The notes under the pieces were generated by a model. It worked only from the letters and a program-made list of their open reading frames with translations, was not told the origin of the DNA and searched no databases. A stretch of 64,000 nucleotides of DNA, from the NCBI RefSeq assembly GCF_000300195.1, contig NZ_AMQH01000006.1, positions 1 through 64,000 of the forward strand, written 5' to 3'. The DNA is from Clostridium tunisiense TJ. Lineage in GTDB: Bacteria; Bacillota; Clostridia; Clostridiales; Clostridiaceae. How positions within the stretch are numbered: the first letter of the stretch is position 1; every line of letters begins with the position of its first letter. A program made the position numbers and the translations under genes. Shown piece by piece: positions 33,755 through 42,939 of the stretch.

Positions 33755-35239
33755 TTAATTATTAAGATTAATGTCTATTTTATACTTATCATCAATTTGG
33801 GGTTCCTCTATAATAGGAAGTGCTATTTTGTATTTCTTGCTTTTATCCAAAGGAGGAAGTTTTACTGATACAATTCTCTCCTCCACATCTTCAAGTATGG
33901 CCATAGATCCATCCTGTTTTTTATCTATATCATTATAATTTTCATCTATAATTTCCACAAAGTTAATCTTTCTAAAGGAATATGCCCCGCTGCCTTCCAG
34001 CTTGAAGGTAATTTTAGTTTCTTTGTCTGTTGCTTCAATATTTTTAATAAGAGCTGTGCTATTTTCTCCTACTTTTATTACTTTATTAACTAGGTTATCT
34101 AAGGTTTCAAATTCTCTTGCTTTGTCAATGTTATAAACGTGAATAACCTTATCCCAACCATATCCTTCTGATTTTTCCTTTTCGGTTGCAGCTCTTGATC
34201 TTACTATAACCTCCTGTGGAATGTTTAAGTCAGTGCTACTAACTGTAGTTTGTAATATTTCATGTTTAATGCCATCTATCTCCTTAGTTTTATTTCCCCA
34301 TTTCTTTAAAACAGGAATAACCTTTAGTGACTTAACATTTGACAGGTCATTAAGTATCTCTATCCTTCCCTCATAGCTCTTCTCAGTAGAGGAACCATAG
34401 CCTTCGCTAGTTTCTAATATTCTTCCCTTATCATCCATAACAGCAAAGCTATATATACCAATATTATGAAATTCACTCTTATTTAAATTATCAAAAACTC
34501 CTGAGTAATTTATTGTATTTCCTAAAGGGCTAATAACCAGTTTCTCAAGCTTTAAGGTGCTGCTTGGCAACTTAATGGTTTTATCCAGATTAATAACTTT
34601 AGATTTTGTGGCCTCATCTGCCTTTGAAACCTTAAACTTAAATTTCCAAGATCCCTCTACTTCGTCTATCCATCCAGTATTTATTTTAACCTCTACTTCC
34701 TCTGGTAGGTCCATATCAGAGATATTTGCATAGGTTATAATAACAAGTTTATTATCATCTATTTTTCTTTCACTCTCACTATATGAGCTTACTGATTTAC
34801 CATTTAAGTGAATAGGCCCCATTTCTACCCTGTTTTCCCTAAGGTTCTTCCCTTCAATTATTGAAGTTACTGCCATAGTGTTATCATCAATTACAATTTC
34901 AGCTATTGTGACTTTTATGCCGTTGTTTTCCACAGTTTTGTACACACTACTTGAAAACTGCTCATATTCATCAAAATGCTGACCCATGTAACCATACTTT
35001 ACAAGTTTAAAAACAGATTCCATTCTCGGAGTTGCTCTTACTAGTTCACGCCCCATAACCCCTACAGCTGTTGCTATAAATACTGCTGCTGTAGCTGCAA
35101 CTGCTATGTTTTTATATTTATTTCTAGAGCTTCCTTTTTTCTGCTTCTCCCTTTGTCCTCTTTCAATTCCTTTTTTAACTGCTAAATCTATGCCCTCTGG
35201 TATTTTGATATCATTTATTAAGCTATCTATATTCTCCAT
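33755..35239 (-). CDS. Anti-sigma factor, DUF4179-containing
   Basis: 494-aa single-pass membrane protein. The N-terminal cytoplasmic part (1-44: SLINDIKIPEGIDLAVKKGIERG) would bind the sigma factor; one helix follows (about 45-62) and then a DUF4179-type extracytoplasmic region (NNGIKVTIAEIVIDDNTMAVTS) with a long C-terminal portion, presumably the sensor. It begins 1 nt after the sigma stop codon, so the two are coupled. The signal it senses is unknown. A second, shorter pair is at 57909-59652. Confidence 0.85.
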   Translation of the reverse strand: MENIDSLINDIKIPEGIDLAVKKGIERGQREKQKKGSSRNKYKNIAVAATAAVFIATAVGVMGRELVRATPRMESVFKLVKYGYMGQHFDEYEQFSSSVYKTVENNGIKVTIAEIVIDDNTMAVTSIIEGKNLRENRVEMGPIHLNGKSVSSYSESERKIDDNKLVIITYANISDMDLPEEVEVKINTGWIDEVEGSWKFKFKVSKADEATKSKVINLDKTIKLPSSTLKLEKLVISPLGNTINYSGVFDNLNKSEFHNIGIYSFAVMDDKGRILETSEGYGSSTEKSYEGRIEILNDLSNVKSLKVIPVLKKWGNKTKEIDGIKHEILQTTVSSTDLNIPQEVIVRSRAATEKEKSEGYGWDKVIHVYNIDKAREFETLDNLVNKVIKVGENSTALIKNIEATDKETKITFKLEGSGAYSFRKINFVEIIDENYNDIDKKQDGSMAILEDVEERIVSVKLPPLDKSKKYKIALPIIEEPQIDDKYKIDINLNN

Positions 35240-35240
35240 A

Positions 35241-35762
35241 TTAAACGCTCTCCTTTCCCATAGATATTCTCAACTTGCTCAAAGCTTTATTTAGATGTGT
35301 CTTTACTGTACCTGTTGGACACTCAAGCACCTGTGATATCTCAGTTATAGTGAGATCCTGAAAATACTTTAGTACTATGACGTTCTTCAGCTTATACTCA
35401 AGTTTATCAATGGAACTAAGAATATCTAATTTTTCATCAATTCCACCGCTTTCATAATAACTTGAAGCCTCTGAAAGATTATCTACTATAGACACAACCT
35501 TATTCTTTTTTTTCATAAAGTCTTTAGCATTATTAATCAAAATTCTAGTTATCCAAGTTTTAAAGTATTTAGGCTCCTTTAATTTGCCTATGGACATGTA
35601 AGCTTTATATACAGTCTCCTGCAATATGTCTAATGCATCTGCTTCATTTTTAACATAAGCATAGGCTGTTCTGTAAAACCCTTCTTTATTTATGTCCATA
35701 AGATATTCAAAAGCTTTTTCATCCCCTTGGATTGCTAGCTTCACCTGTTCTTCTATAACCAT
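35241..35762 (-). CDS. ECF RNA polymerase sigma factor
   Basis: 173 aa with sigma region 2 (FYRTAYAYVKNEADALDILQETVYKAY) and region 4 (KNVIVLKYFQDLTITEISQVLECPTGTVKTHLNKALSKL). Same strand and coupled to the anti-sigma gene. AAAGGAG precedes the ATG. Between about 23 and 36 nt upstream lies a perfect 14-bp palindrome. Expected to direct RNA polymerase to its own promoter and to envelope-stress genes. Confidence 0.92.
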   Translation of the reverse strand: MVIEEQVKLAIQGDEKAFEYLMDINKEGFYRTAYAYVKNEADALDILQETVYKAYMSIGKLKEPKYFKTWITRILINNAKDFMKKKNKVVSIVDNLSEASSYYESGGIDEKLDILSSIDKLEYKLKNVIVLKYFQDLTITEISQVLECPTGTVKTHLNKALSKLRISMGKESV

Positions 35763-35784
35763 AGCTAATCTCCTTTAAGGTTTT

Positions 35785-35798
35785 AATTACGCGTAATT
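35785..35798. promoter_or_regulatory. 14-bp perfect palindrome before the ECF sigma gene
   Basis: AATTACGCGTAATT lies just before the ribosome site. The second ECF operon has CATATACGTATATG at the matching position (59672-59685). It may be an operator or may only be an AT-rich coincidence. Confidence 0.5.
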
Positions 35799-35809
35799 TT
35801 TATTTCAGT

Positions 35810-35842
35810 CATCTTTGACTTATTATTTATTTTTAGGTACCT
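35810..35842 (-). repeat. Conserved upstream motif, copy 2
   Basis: Near-identical to 15451-15483 (core CTTTGACTTATTATTTATTT). Both copies are oriented the same way ahead of a minus-strand gene, here about 50 nt from the sigma start, so it may be promoter-associated. Confidence 0.55.
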
Positions 35843-35884
35843 TACACCTATTAGACGTTAATAATCATGAAAGGGTTTTAAAAA

Positions 35885-35936
35885 TCACAAAAAAATCTGC
35901 AGAAGAATAATAACTCTACTGCAGATATCTGTGCTA
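35885..35936 (-). terminator. Terminator downstream of the 36039 lipoprotein gene
   Basis: ATCTGCAG / CTGCAGAT (35895-35902 with 35929-35936), followed on the minus strand by seven T residues. Confidence 0.8.
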
Positions 35937-36038
35937 AATCAATAAGCTATATGTTAACTACTTTTCTTTTGAATTTTACCTCTAATATAAACTACCCTTA
36001 TGCCATATTAATCTATAAGCAACTTGTTTAAAGATTTT

Positions 36039-36542
36039 TTATTTAAACTTCACCACTATTTCCCCATCAGTAGCATCTTCACCAACAACTTTTAAGATAT
36101 ATTCCCCTTCTTCAGCTGCTTTCACTTCTATAAATTCTTCCTTATTCCCTTGAACAGATTTAACAATCTCACCCTTATTATCTAGAATTAAAAATACTAG
36201 CTTTCCTGATTCTATTTCTGAGTTATATTGAAATTTTACAACTTGATCCTTGTTCAACTTAATCCTTGACATGGTGTGAGTTCCCCTAAATTTTTTAAAC
36301 TTTAATTCCCATGAATCATTAGTATTTTGAGGCATAAACATAACTCCACTCTTCTCATCCTCTGATTTAGTGATGTCAAATTTACTTAAGTCCACACTAG
36401 TTGATGGTTCTTCTTGTTTTTCAACTTTTGTTTCAGCACTAGTGGTTTTATCATTATTCATCTTTTCATTACCATCCTTACTGCACCCTAAAAGTGACAA
36501 TAAAATCCCCAAAGATAATACAATTAATAATTTTCTTTTCAT
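36039..36542 (-). CDS. Putative lipoprotein with C-terminal beta domain
   Basis: 167 aa. Signal with lipobox (LSLGILLSLLGC), a Thr/Glu/Lys linker, and a C-terminal beta-sandwich-like part (VVKFQYNSEIESGKLVFLIL ... AEEGEYILKVVGEDATDG) reminiscent of extracellular carbohydrate/protein-binding repeats. GGGGG precedes the ATG. Its own terminator makes it monocistronic. Function unknown. Confidence 0.65.
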   Translation of the reverse strand: MKRKLLIVLSLGILLSLLGCSKDGNEKMNNDKTTSAETKVEKQEEPSTSVDLSKFDITKSEDEKSGVMFMPQNTNDSWELKFKKFRGTHTMSRIKLNKDQVVKFQYNSEIESGKLVFLILDNKGEIVKSVQGNKEEFIEVKAAEEGEYILKVVGEDATDGEIVVKFK

Positions 36543-36733
36543 GATACCCCCTACTTAATCATATATTACTTCTACTTAATACTTTAATTTAAAAACCACT
36601 TCCCATCTAAATTATATCTTCTAAGAAGCAATTCTCCTATAAACACCAAAAGCCATGGACTTCTTCACATTCGTTCATACCTTACTTCTCCCTAATATTT
36701 TGTTATAAATAAATATATTATTAAAATCCTATG

Positions 36734-39403
36734 CTAATTCCCCATTTTAAAGTAGCTCATTATATAACAAATTTCATCTGATAGGATATATACATCATAT
36801 TTTTTGTTTAATTCATTGCAGCCCTTCTTTACAGCTCTATAAAGTTCAGGGTTAGCTCTTATATATTCCTCACTTCCTTGAAATTCTATTATAGAATCAC
36901 CAGCTTTAAGCCTTTCAATCATGCAACCTATATGAAGGGTTGTTCCTATTAAAACTTCCCTATCCATCTTTATATTTAGTTCATCTTCAATTTCAGTTAT
37001 AAATCGCTTAATATCTTTAAAAACTTCAGCTCCATCTATAGCTTTAAGTTGATTTTTTAAGGTATCTCCCATTTTCATATAAGTAGCTTCTACATCTATA
37101 AGCTGTTGAATTTCTTCTATAGCTGCCCCACTTATAATTTCATGAAGTCCAAAATGTTTTATTTGCTTATTTATGTCGAAGGAGCTAACTATACAAAGGA
37201 TATTTTTTTCCCGGGAAATAGCCTTAATCCTTGAATTAATACTATCCTTTGATACTAAATTGAAAGGAATTATTTCAAGTAGATTGCTGTCATATCTAAG
37301 ATTTTTCTCTAATAGTTCTTTGATAGTTCTTGCACTACCTTCTCCTGTGGTACAAATAGTTATAATCGCCATTTTTTCTTTAAAGGAGGTTAACTCTTCA
37401 CTGCTTGAATTATGCTGTTCTATTAAAGTATTTACATTTAAAGTTTCCTTATAAATCTGTTCTAAGGAAGAACCTAACATAGCTTTTCTTGCTGACTCTA
37501 AAACATGAAGGGTGCTAACCAATGGAATGGTTTTTGTCCTTATTCCAAAGTCTTTTTCTAGTTCCTCCCCAAAGGTTGTTAAAGACCCCATGTCCACTAA
37601 AATCATCATATCCGAAACTATATTATTTTCTCTTATCACAACCTTTAACCTCTGAAGTACTTGCTGTGGTTTCTCTTCAAGAGGAGCGTTTATGCCAATG
37701 ACATGATTTATTCCTAGAAGCTTATTTGCCACCTCTGCCATAGAAGTTGCAGTATTATTACCATGAGCAATGACAACTACTTTTACTTCTTCCTCATACT
37801 TTGCGCTCTCTTTTTCATCATACACTAAAAACAGTGCAAGAAATCCTGCTTCATCAATAGGCATGGTGATATCAAGAGTTCTTTCTATTATGTTTAAGCA
37901 TTCTAGTGCCACTGAAAACTCTTCACTATGGTCTGTTCTTATTCTGTTTAGTTGAGGATTTATTATTTTTTTACTTCTTTTAACCCTTTCAATTGCATTG
38001 GCTAAATGAGCTGCTAATCCAAAATAAACCTTTTGACTTAATACCCTTTTAAGTCTTTCCTCACTAAAAGTCATTATATGCTTTATAACACTAATGATTT
38101 CCGTTGAAATTATACTTTCTAGGCTAGAAATATCTGTTCTTTTGCTTACGTTATAAATATACTTTGCAAAATAATCCTCTATGTCCCTACCTATTTCCCT
38201 TTCAAAGTCATTTTCCCTTATCCCCTTTGCCTTAAGTTCATGAACTCTCATAGCAATCATGTCATATATGGTGTCTTCACTGTTATCCTCTTGGAAAAGA
38301 ATTCCTTCATTATTTTTATTGAAAATACAGTACCTTTTATTAAAACCTATGAGCTTGTTCCATATTTGTCTATGCTCAGTTTCTTTATATAGTCCTTCTC
38401 TAATATAAATTGGAAGCTCTGAGCTGTTTACTTTTATTTCACCCTTTTTCCCAGCGGCAAAATCTGCATAAGCTTTAGCGCAAGATAGCTGGATATCTGT
38501 TTTAAGTTGTCCAATATTATTTGTGCAATTATAGCTTAAAAAGGCTCTCATTGAGTTAACAGATACCTTTATTTCTCTCTCTAATCTAGTGGATTCCTCC
38601 TTAAAGAAACCACTAATAAGGCTAAACCTCTCCTCCACACTTCTTTCCCCTAAGGCTGGTATTTTAATCACCATGGGAATTCTTCTGGTAAAGGTCCTTA
38701 AAAGAGCTGACTCAGGATTTTCTGTTGTTGCACATATAATGAGCACCGTTGCTCTTCTCTCCTGCTCCGTTTCCCCAAGCCTTCTGTAGATCCCCTTATC
38801 CATAAAAGTGAAAAATATCTCCTGTCCCTCTGGTGGAAGTCTATGAACCTCATCAAGAAAAAGCACTCCCCCGTTAGCCTTATCAATAAGCCCTTGCTTG
38901 TCTGAATCTGCTCCTGTATAAGCACCTTTCTTAGTTCCAAAAAGCTGACTAATTAAAAGCTGAGGGTTATTAGCATAATCTGCACAGTTAAATGTTACAA
39001 AGGGAGCATTACTTTGAAGCTTCTTTGTCTCTAAGGCATATCTATGTATAAGAGATGCAAACATGGACTTTCCAACTCCAGTGTCTCCAAGAATTAAAAT
39101 ATTCATGCCCTTTGGAGGATAAAGTACTGCTGCCTTAGCCTGTTCTACTGCTGTAAAAAGACTTTCATTTAGCTTTGAAAACTTATCTATAGTAAAAGCA
39201 AACCGCTCAACTGCTTGCTCTTTTGAAACACTAAATACTACAGGTCTTCCACCACTTTTAGAAACCCTGCTTTCTTCACATAATTTATTTAAATCACTAC
39301 TTACATTAGCTCTACTTAAATCTAGAGCCTCTGCAATCTCTATGGCAGTTGCCCCTTTTTCATATTCCTTAAGCTTTTCATAGATAGCATCAATTCTCTT
39401 CAA
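36734..39403 (-). CDS. LevR-type sigma-54-dependent activator with PRDs
   Basis: About 889 aa. Domain order: N-terminal HTH (IDAIYEKLKEYEKGATAIEIAEALDLSRANVS region), AAA+ sigma-54 interaction domain (Walker A GDTGVGKS; sigma-54 loop GAYTGA, the accepted variant of GAFTGA; Walker B GGVLFLDEVHR), PRD1 with AAHLANAIER, a mannose-type EIIA domain (VVIAHGNNTATSMAEVANKL) and PRD2 (TTLHIGCMIERL). Such proteins activate PTS operons when phosphorylation signals allow. No PTS gene and no -24/-12 promoter were found nearby, so its target is elsewhere. Start: TTG 39403 with GGGGTG 5-6 nt upstream is preferred over GTG 39418, which has no ribosome site. Confidence 0.85.
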   Translation of the reverse strand: MKRIDAIYEKLKEYEKGATAIEIAEALDLSRANVSSDLNKLCEESRVSKSGGRPVVFSVSKEQAVERFAFTIDKFSKLNESLFTAVEQAKAAVLYPPKGMNILILGDTGVGKSMFASLIHRYALETKKLQSNAPFVTFNCADYANNPQLLISQLFGTKKGAYTGADSDKQGLIDKANGGVLFLDEVHRLPPEGQEIFFTFMDKGIYRRLGETEQERRATVLIICATTENPESALLRTFTRRIPMVIKIPALGERSVEERFSLISGFFKEESTRLEREIKVSVNSMRAFLSYNCTNNIGQLKTDIQLSCAKAYADFAAGKKGEIKVNSSELPIYIREGLYKETEHRQIWNKLIGFNKRYCIFNKNNEGILFQEDNSEDTIYDMIAMRVHELKAKGIRENDFEREIGRDIEDYFAKYIYNVSKRTDISSLESIISTEIISVIKHIMTFSEERLKRVLSQKVYFGLAAHLANAIERVKRSKKIINPQLNRIRTDHSEEFSVALECLNIIERTLDITMPIDEAGFLALFLVYDEKESAKYEEEVKVVVIAHGNNTATSMAEVANKLLGINHVIGINAPLEEKPQQVLQRLKVVIRENNIVSDMMILVDMGSLTTFGEELEKDFGIRTKTIPLVSTLHVLESARKAMLGSSLEQIYKETLNVNTLIEQHNSSSEELTSFKEKMAIITICTTGEGSARTIKELLEKNLRYDSNLLEIIPFNLVSKDSINSRIKAISREKNILCIVSSFDINKQIKHFGLHEIISGAAIEEIQQLIDVEATYMKMGDTLKNQLKAIDGAEVFKDIKRFITEIEDELNIKMDREVLIGTTLHIGCMIERLKAGDSIIEFQGSEEYIRANPELYRAVKKGCNELNKKYDVYILSDEICYIMSYFKMGN

Positions 39404-39846
39404 GTTAACACCCCACACTTAGCTGATTATAACCATATCCGCAATTTACTTTTCTTATTAGAATTTGTAAGCTAAAAAATTTCTTTATATTTATAATTCT
39501 AATAAACCTATAGCCAAATGTCTAAGATATTTTACTGATTCTTTGAAATTTTTCAACAATTACTTTTGATTGTAACCATGAAATTAGATAAAGACTCTAA
39601 AATCCATACTATGAAACTAATGAAATTTTAAGTACAAGGAAAACTCCTTGAGGATTGAATAATAGATCATTAAGATTAAAAGGCGATTAACTATATATAA
39701 ATAATTAGATTGAAAACAATGCAACTTTCCTACGTATTAAAAGGGGTTGTAATATATAACTTTGTGTTGATATGAACTTGTGATATAATTTAATTGGTAT
39801 TTCAACTGAACAAGCCTGAATATTAATTATTATCGAGGTGATTTTT
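39404..39846. other. Intergenic region upstream of the Cys-rich gene
   Basis: A small hairpin CAAGGA/TCCTTG (near 39636-39651) and a promoter-like pair (TTGTGT 39762-39767, TATAAT 39784-39789, 16 nt) for the gene at 39847. No coding sequence seen. Confidence 0.5.
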
Positions 39847-40170
39847 TTGGAATGTATTGAAATTAGTCAGGAGAAAAAAGAAAAGTATCTTGAAATGGTG
39901 AAAGAATGTAGAGAAATGATAAATACAGAAAAGTATAGACATTGTACATGCCCTAAGACAAAGTGTGAATGGCATGGAAAATGTTTTGAATGTGTTCTTT
40001 TGCATAGAGTAAATCAGGACCATATTCCGTGTTGTTTACAGCCAATGCTACGTAATAAAATCAAAGAACTTGCAAAAGTAGCTGAAATGATTACCGAGCC
40101 TAAACCCCTAACACCTGGAGAGTATTGGGATTATGTAAATGAAGTATGTCCTAATGAAAATGACAAATAA
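39847..40170 (+). CDS. Small cysteine-rich protein (possible metal-binding)
   Basis: 107 aa. Central Cys cluster: RHCTCPKTKCEWHGKCFECV then HIPCCLQPML, eight Cys and two His within about 35 residues, suggesting a zinc or iron-sulfur site. The N-terminus is helical and charged; there is no signal peptide. Chosen start TTG 39847 lies 6 nt after GAGGTG; the GTG at 39838 is inside that site. Homologues of unknown function are common in clostridia as far as I recall. Confidence 0.75.
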   Translation: MECIEISQEKKEKYLEMVKECREMINTEKYRHCTCPKTKCEWHGKCFECVLLHRVNQDHIPCCLQPMLRNKIKELAKVAEMITEPKPLTPGEYWDYVNEVCPNENDK

Positions 40171-40482
40171 AGAAAAATAATATATAATTTGATATTAATT
40201 TATTCATAACTTTTTATCACCAAAATATAAAATTAAATAAACTTTCGAACACTAAAGATAAACTAGCTACTTAGTATATCTTTGGATATGACATGTTGCT
40301 TAAATTAAGAGGAACATAAATATTTCATATGTTGATGATGTGTAACTTTTATGGAAAAACCACTTCTTGAAAGAAATAATTAATATACGTTAAAGTGATG
40401 TGTCTATATGGTTTAGGAATATAGAAATAACTAATATTAATAAAGAGAAATAATTATAAAAAATATGAAACTAACTATTTAA
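40171..40482. other. Intergenic region, probably decayed sequence
   Basis: AT-rich, many stops in all frames, no ribosome site with a following frame. It leads into the coding remnant at 40483. Confidence 0.4.
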
Positions 40483-40578
40483 TATAAGGTAGGATATGAT
40501 GATAAACCGTTCAAGAAAAAACTTGGTATATCAGACGAAAGATTTGAGGAATTTTCAAAAGCTTTATTGAATATTTAA
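40483..40578 (+). pseudogene. 3' remnant of an unidentified gene
   Basis: An open stretch of 31 codons ending in TAA reads ...GYDDKPFKKKLGISDERF then EEFSKALLNI. The composition is protein-like but there is no start codon or ribosome site. Family not recognised. Confidence 0.4.
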
Positions 40579-40636
40579 GTAAACTAAATTACAGTAGTCT
40601 TACTTAGTAAAGAAACTATAAAATCAAATAATTTAC

Positions 40637-40677
40637 AAAACACCGCATTATTCAGATGAATTTTACGGTGTTTTTTC
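40637..40677 (+). terminator. Terminator-like hairpin
   Basis: AAAACACCG (40637-40645) pairs with CGGTGTTTT (40666-40674), then further T residues. It may serve the decayed region or the convergent SDR gene. Confidence 0.65.
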
Positions 40678-40737
40678 TCAATTCCAAAATTGAGTTTGTC
40701 TTTTTTATAATTAAAGATAAAGGCTATTCTTATACTC

Positions 40738-41754
40738 TTATCTAGAGTGCCAAAGCTTCAGTAATTCTTTCTCTTTATCACTAGTTATTCCAGCCTTAAA
40801 ACTATATCCTTTAGGTCTAGATTTGGCCCAATTTAAAGTATCTAATATTGTTTCTTCTAAAGGTTTAAATCTAAGGCCTTTCTTCAAAGCTTTAGTAATA
40901 TCAGCACCTAAAAAGCCTGGAATTTTTAACTTATCTGGAATCCATAATGGCATTTCACTCCAATATTGTACCTCATTATCAAAGAGGAAGTTCTCCTGTG
41001 CCCAAGTCAAGGTTGCATTACTTTTACTAACTTCCTTACACTTTTCTAATAATTCTTCCATGGTAAGTTCATAATCTGGTCCTGTGGCATTGTACTCTCC
41101 AACTATGGCTTCTTCGCTGGCTTTAACAATCCATCGTGCCAAATCTTCAACATTAATGAATTGAATTAAAGCATCCTTCCTTCCTGGACAAAATACTTCT
41201 TCCCCCTTTGAAATCCTATCTATCCAGTAGGTAAATCTATCAGTTGGGTCAAACTGTCCTACTATAAGTCCTGGTCTAACATTTAACACCTGTCCAGGCA
41301 TTGCCTTCTTTGCAGCTTCTTCACATAAATGTTTTAAAGCTCCGTAATACTTCATTATAGATTCTCCACTCTCATCTAACCTTACTTCCTCTAGCTCTTC
41401 CTTTGTCATAGTCTCAATTTTGCTATCTTCATTAATGTTGCGTTTTTCTAAGTCTGAATATACCGATATACTAGAAACAAAGGTATAATGCGTACAGGAG
41501 TCTGCTAAAATTCTTGCAGATTTTTCTACTTCCCAAGGCACATATCCACTGGTATCAATGACTCTATCCCACACTCGTCCCTTTAGTGTATCTAAGTTAT
41601 TTGCCCTATCCCCTATTAAATGTTCCACTTTAGTATTAATATCTATTTTTTCTCTTCCTCTTGTAAAAATAGTTACCTGGTGTCCCTGATCTAAAGCTTT
41701 ATTAACTATATGTCTTCCTAGAAACTTTGTTCCTCCAAGTATCAAATATTTCAT
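40738..41754 (-). CDS. NAD-dependent epimerase/dehydratase-like SDR
   Basis: 338 aa extended short-chain dehydrogenase fold. N-terminal nucleotide-binding motif ILGGTKFLGRHIV, then VIDTSGYVP and FVSSISVYSDL; the active-site Tyr-Lys is weakened (YYGALKHLCE). This pattern fits the atypical SDR/CSP41-like group of putative epimerases. ATG 41754 with GGGGGTGG upstream is the start; the longer frame to 41829 lacks a ribosome site. Substrate unknown. Confidence 0.85.
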   Translation of the reverse strand: MKYLILGGTKFLGRHIVNKALDQGHQVTIFTRGREKIDINTKVEHLIGDRANNLDTLKGRVWDRVIDTSGYVPWEVEKSARILADSCTHYTFVSSISVYSDLEKRNINEDSKIETMTKEELEEVRLDESGESIMKYYGALKHLCEEAAKKAMPGQVLNVRPGLIVGQFDPTDRFTYWIDRISKGEEVFCPGRKDALIQFINVEDLARWIVKASEEAIVGEYNATGPDYELTMEELLEKCKEVSKSNATLTWAQENFLFDNEVQYWSEMPLWIPDKLKIPGFLGADITKALKKGLRFKPLEETILDTLNWAKSRPKGYSFKAGITSDKEKELLKLWHSR

Positions 41755-41906
41755 AATATCCACCCCCAAATTTAGTAACCCTACTTTTAAAAATATTTCT
41801 ATTAATCTACAATTACCATATTCATCCAATCAAACAAAACTAAATAAACCCAAAATATCTTTAGTAATATTATAGCATAAGGTTACATTTGGTAAAATTA
41901 AGAAAT

Positions 41907-42848
41907 CTATTCCCCATAGTTATCTATTATTTTCCGTGCTTCTTTGCATAGAAACTCTATCATTTCCTCTGGTTCAATTACTTTAACCTGATTACCTAGT
42001 TGCATGAAAAACCTCCCTGTATATTCTAAGTCACTATAGTCTATTATTTCATCAATATAGCCACCTTCTCCCTCAGCATTCATTACAATACTATCTCCCA
42101 GATAGGGATTGTTTCTGCATTCCCTTACGCCTAGATTCGTTAAGGTGACATATAGCCTTATGGGCTTAATGATTTTATAGGAATCTATGCATTCCTTTAA
42201 GGAAATATCTAAGTCTTTATGCTGGGTATTGGTATCTTCTAAGTCTAAGATTCTATCTACTCTAAAATGCCTCATATCCTCACAGGTAAAATCATAGGCT
42301 GGCACATACCAAAAGCCGTGATTGCTGTATATGCCAATAGGAACTATTTTATAATTTTTGTTTCTGTTTTTTGAAGCATATTTTATATTTATAATCTGTT
42401 TTTCTAGAGAGTACTTTAGTAATTCCTTTATATAAGGAGCTTCAATCTCTCTTTTATCATTCCAAAACATTAAGGAGGACTCCATTTTATCCACAATACT
42501 TTGAAGATCCTCTGGAAGTTTTGAGTATAGTTTTCGTGATACTGAATTTATATCAATTTCAAAGGGAATGGTTTTATAATGCTTAAGAGATTGAAAAGCA
42601 AAAAATATGGCAAGAGCTTCATCTTCGTTAAAATTAATTGGAGGAAGCATTCGCGTTGATAGCACTCTATATCCCCCATCTTTTCCTTGCTCTGTATATA
42701 AATACACTCCCATATCGGAGAGTTCCGTTAGATATCTATGGGCAGTTCTTACTGAAATATTAAATTCTTCAGCCACTTCATTGGCAGTAAATCGCTTCTT
42801 TGTGTTTACATATTGCAATAATTCAAATAACTTTTGTGCCTTACTCAT
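41907..42848 (-). CDS. HTH/WYL-domain transcriptional regulator (YafY/DeoR-like)
   Basis: 313 aa: N-terminal winged HTH (FTANEVAEEFNISVRTAHRYL, about 19-40) and a WYL domain (about 140-230: GIYSNHGFWYVPAYDFTCED, with the FRVDRIL segment). WYL domains bind small ligands or nucleic acids and often regulate DNA-repair or defence genes. It is divergent from the UvrA-like gene with 91 nt between starts, which suggests it regulates that gene and itself. Confidence 0.88.
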   Translation of the reverse strand: MSKAQKLFELLQYVNTKKRFTANEVAEEFNISVRTAHRYLTELSDMGVYLYTEQGKDGGYRVLSTRMLPPINFNEDEALAIFFAFQSLKHYKTIPFEIDINSVSRKLYSKLPEDLQSIVDKMESSLMFWNDKREIEAPYIKELLKYSLEKQIINIKYASKNRNKNYKIVPIGIYSNHGFWYVPAYDFTCEDMRHFRVDRILDLEDTNTQHKDLDISLKECIDSYKIIKPIRLYVTLTNLGVRECRNNPYLGDSIVMNAEGEGGYIDEIIDYSDLEYTGRFFMQLGNQVKVIEPEEMIEFLCKEARKIIDNYGE

Positions 42849-42939
42849 TATTAATTTTCAACCTTTCTTACTTAATCTTGTCAAGTTCTGTCATGTATCC
42901 ATGATATTCTATATCTACTACTTTATCAAGGAGGAAATC
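42849..42939. promoter_or_regulatory. Divergent promoter region, WYL regulator / UvrA-like gene
   Basis: Contains TCATG-TATC-CATGA, a short inverted repeat near 42896-42909, and TTGTCA with a possible TGATAT -10 for the + strand. This is the likely operator site for the WYL protein. Confidence 0.45.

Noticed and set aside
34000..39418. Sigma-54 promoter near the LevR gene
   Set aside because: No TGGCAC-N5-TTGC pattern was found in the nearby intergenic regions.
42607..42939. N-terminal extension of the UvrA-like frame (111 codons)
   Set aside because: It runs antisense through the WYL regulator gene; AAGGAGG and ATG at 42940 and the UvrA N-terminal pattern fix the real start.
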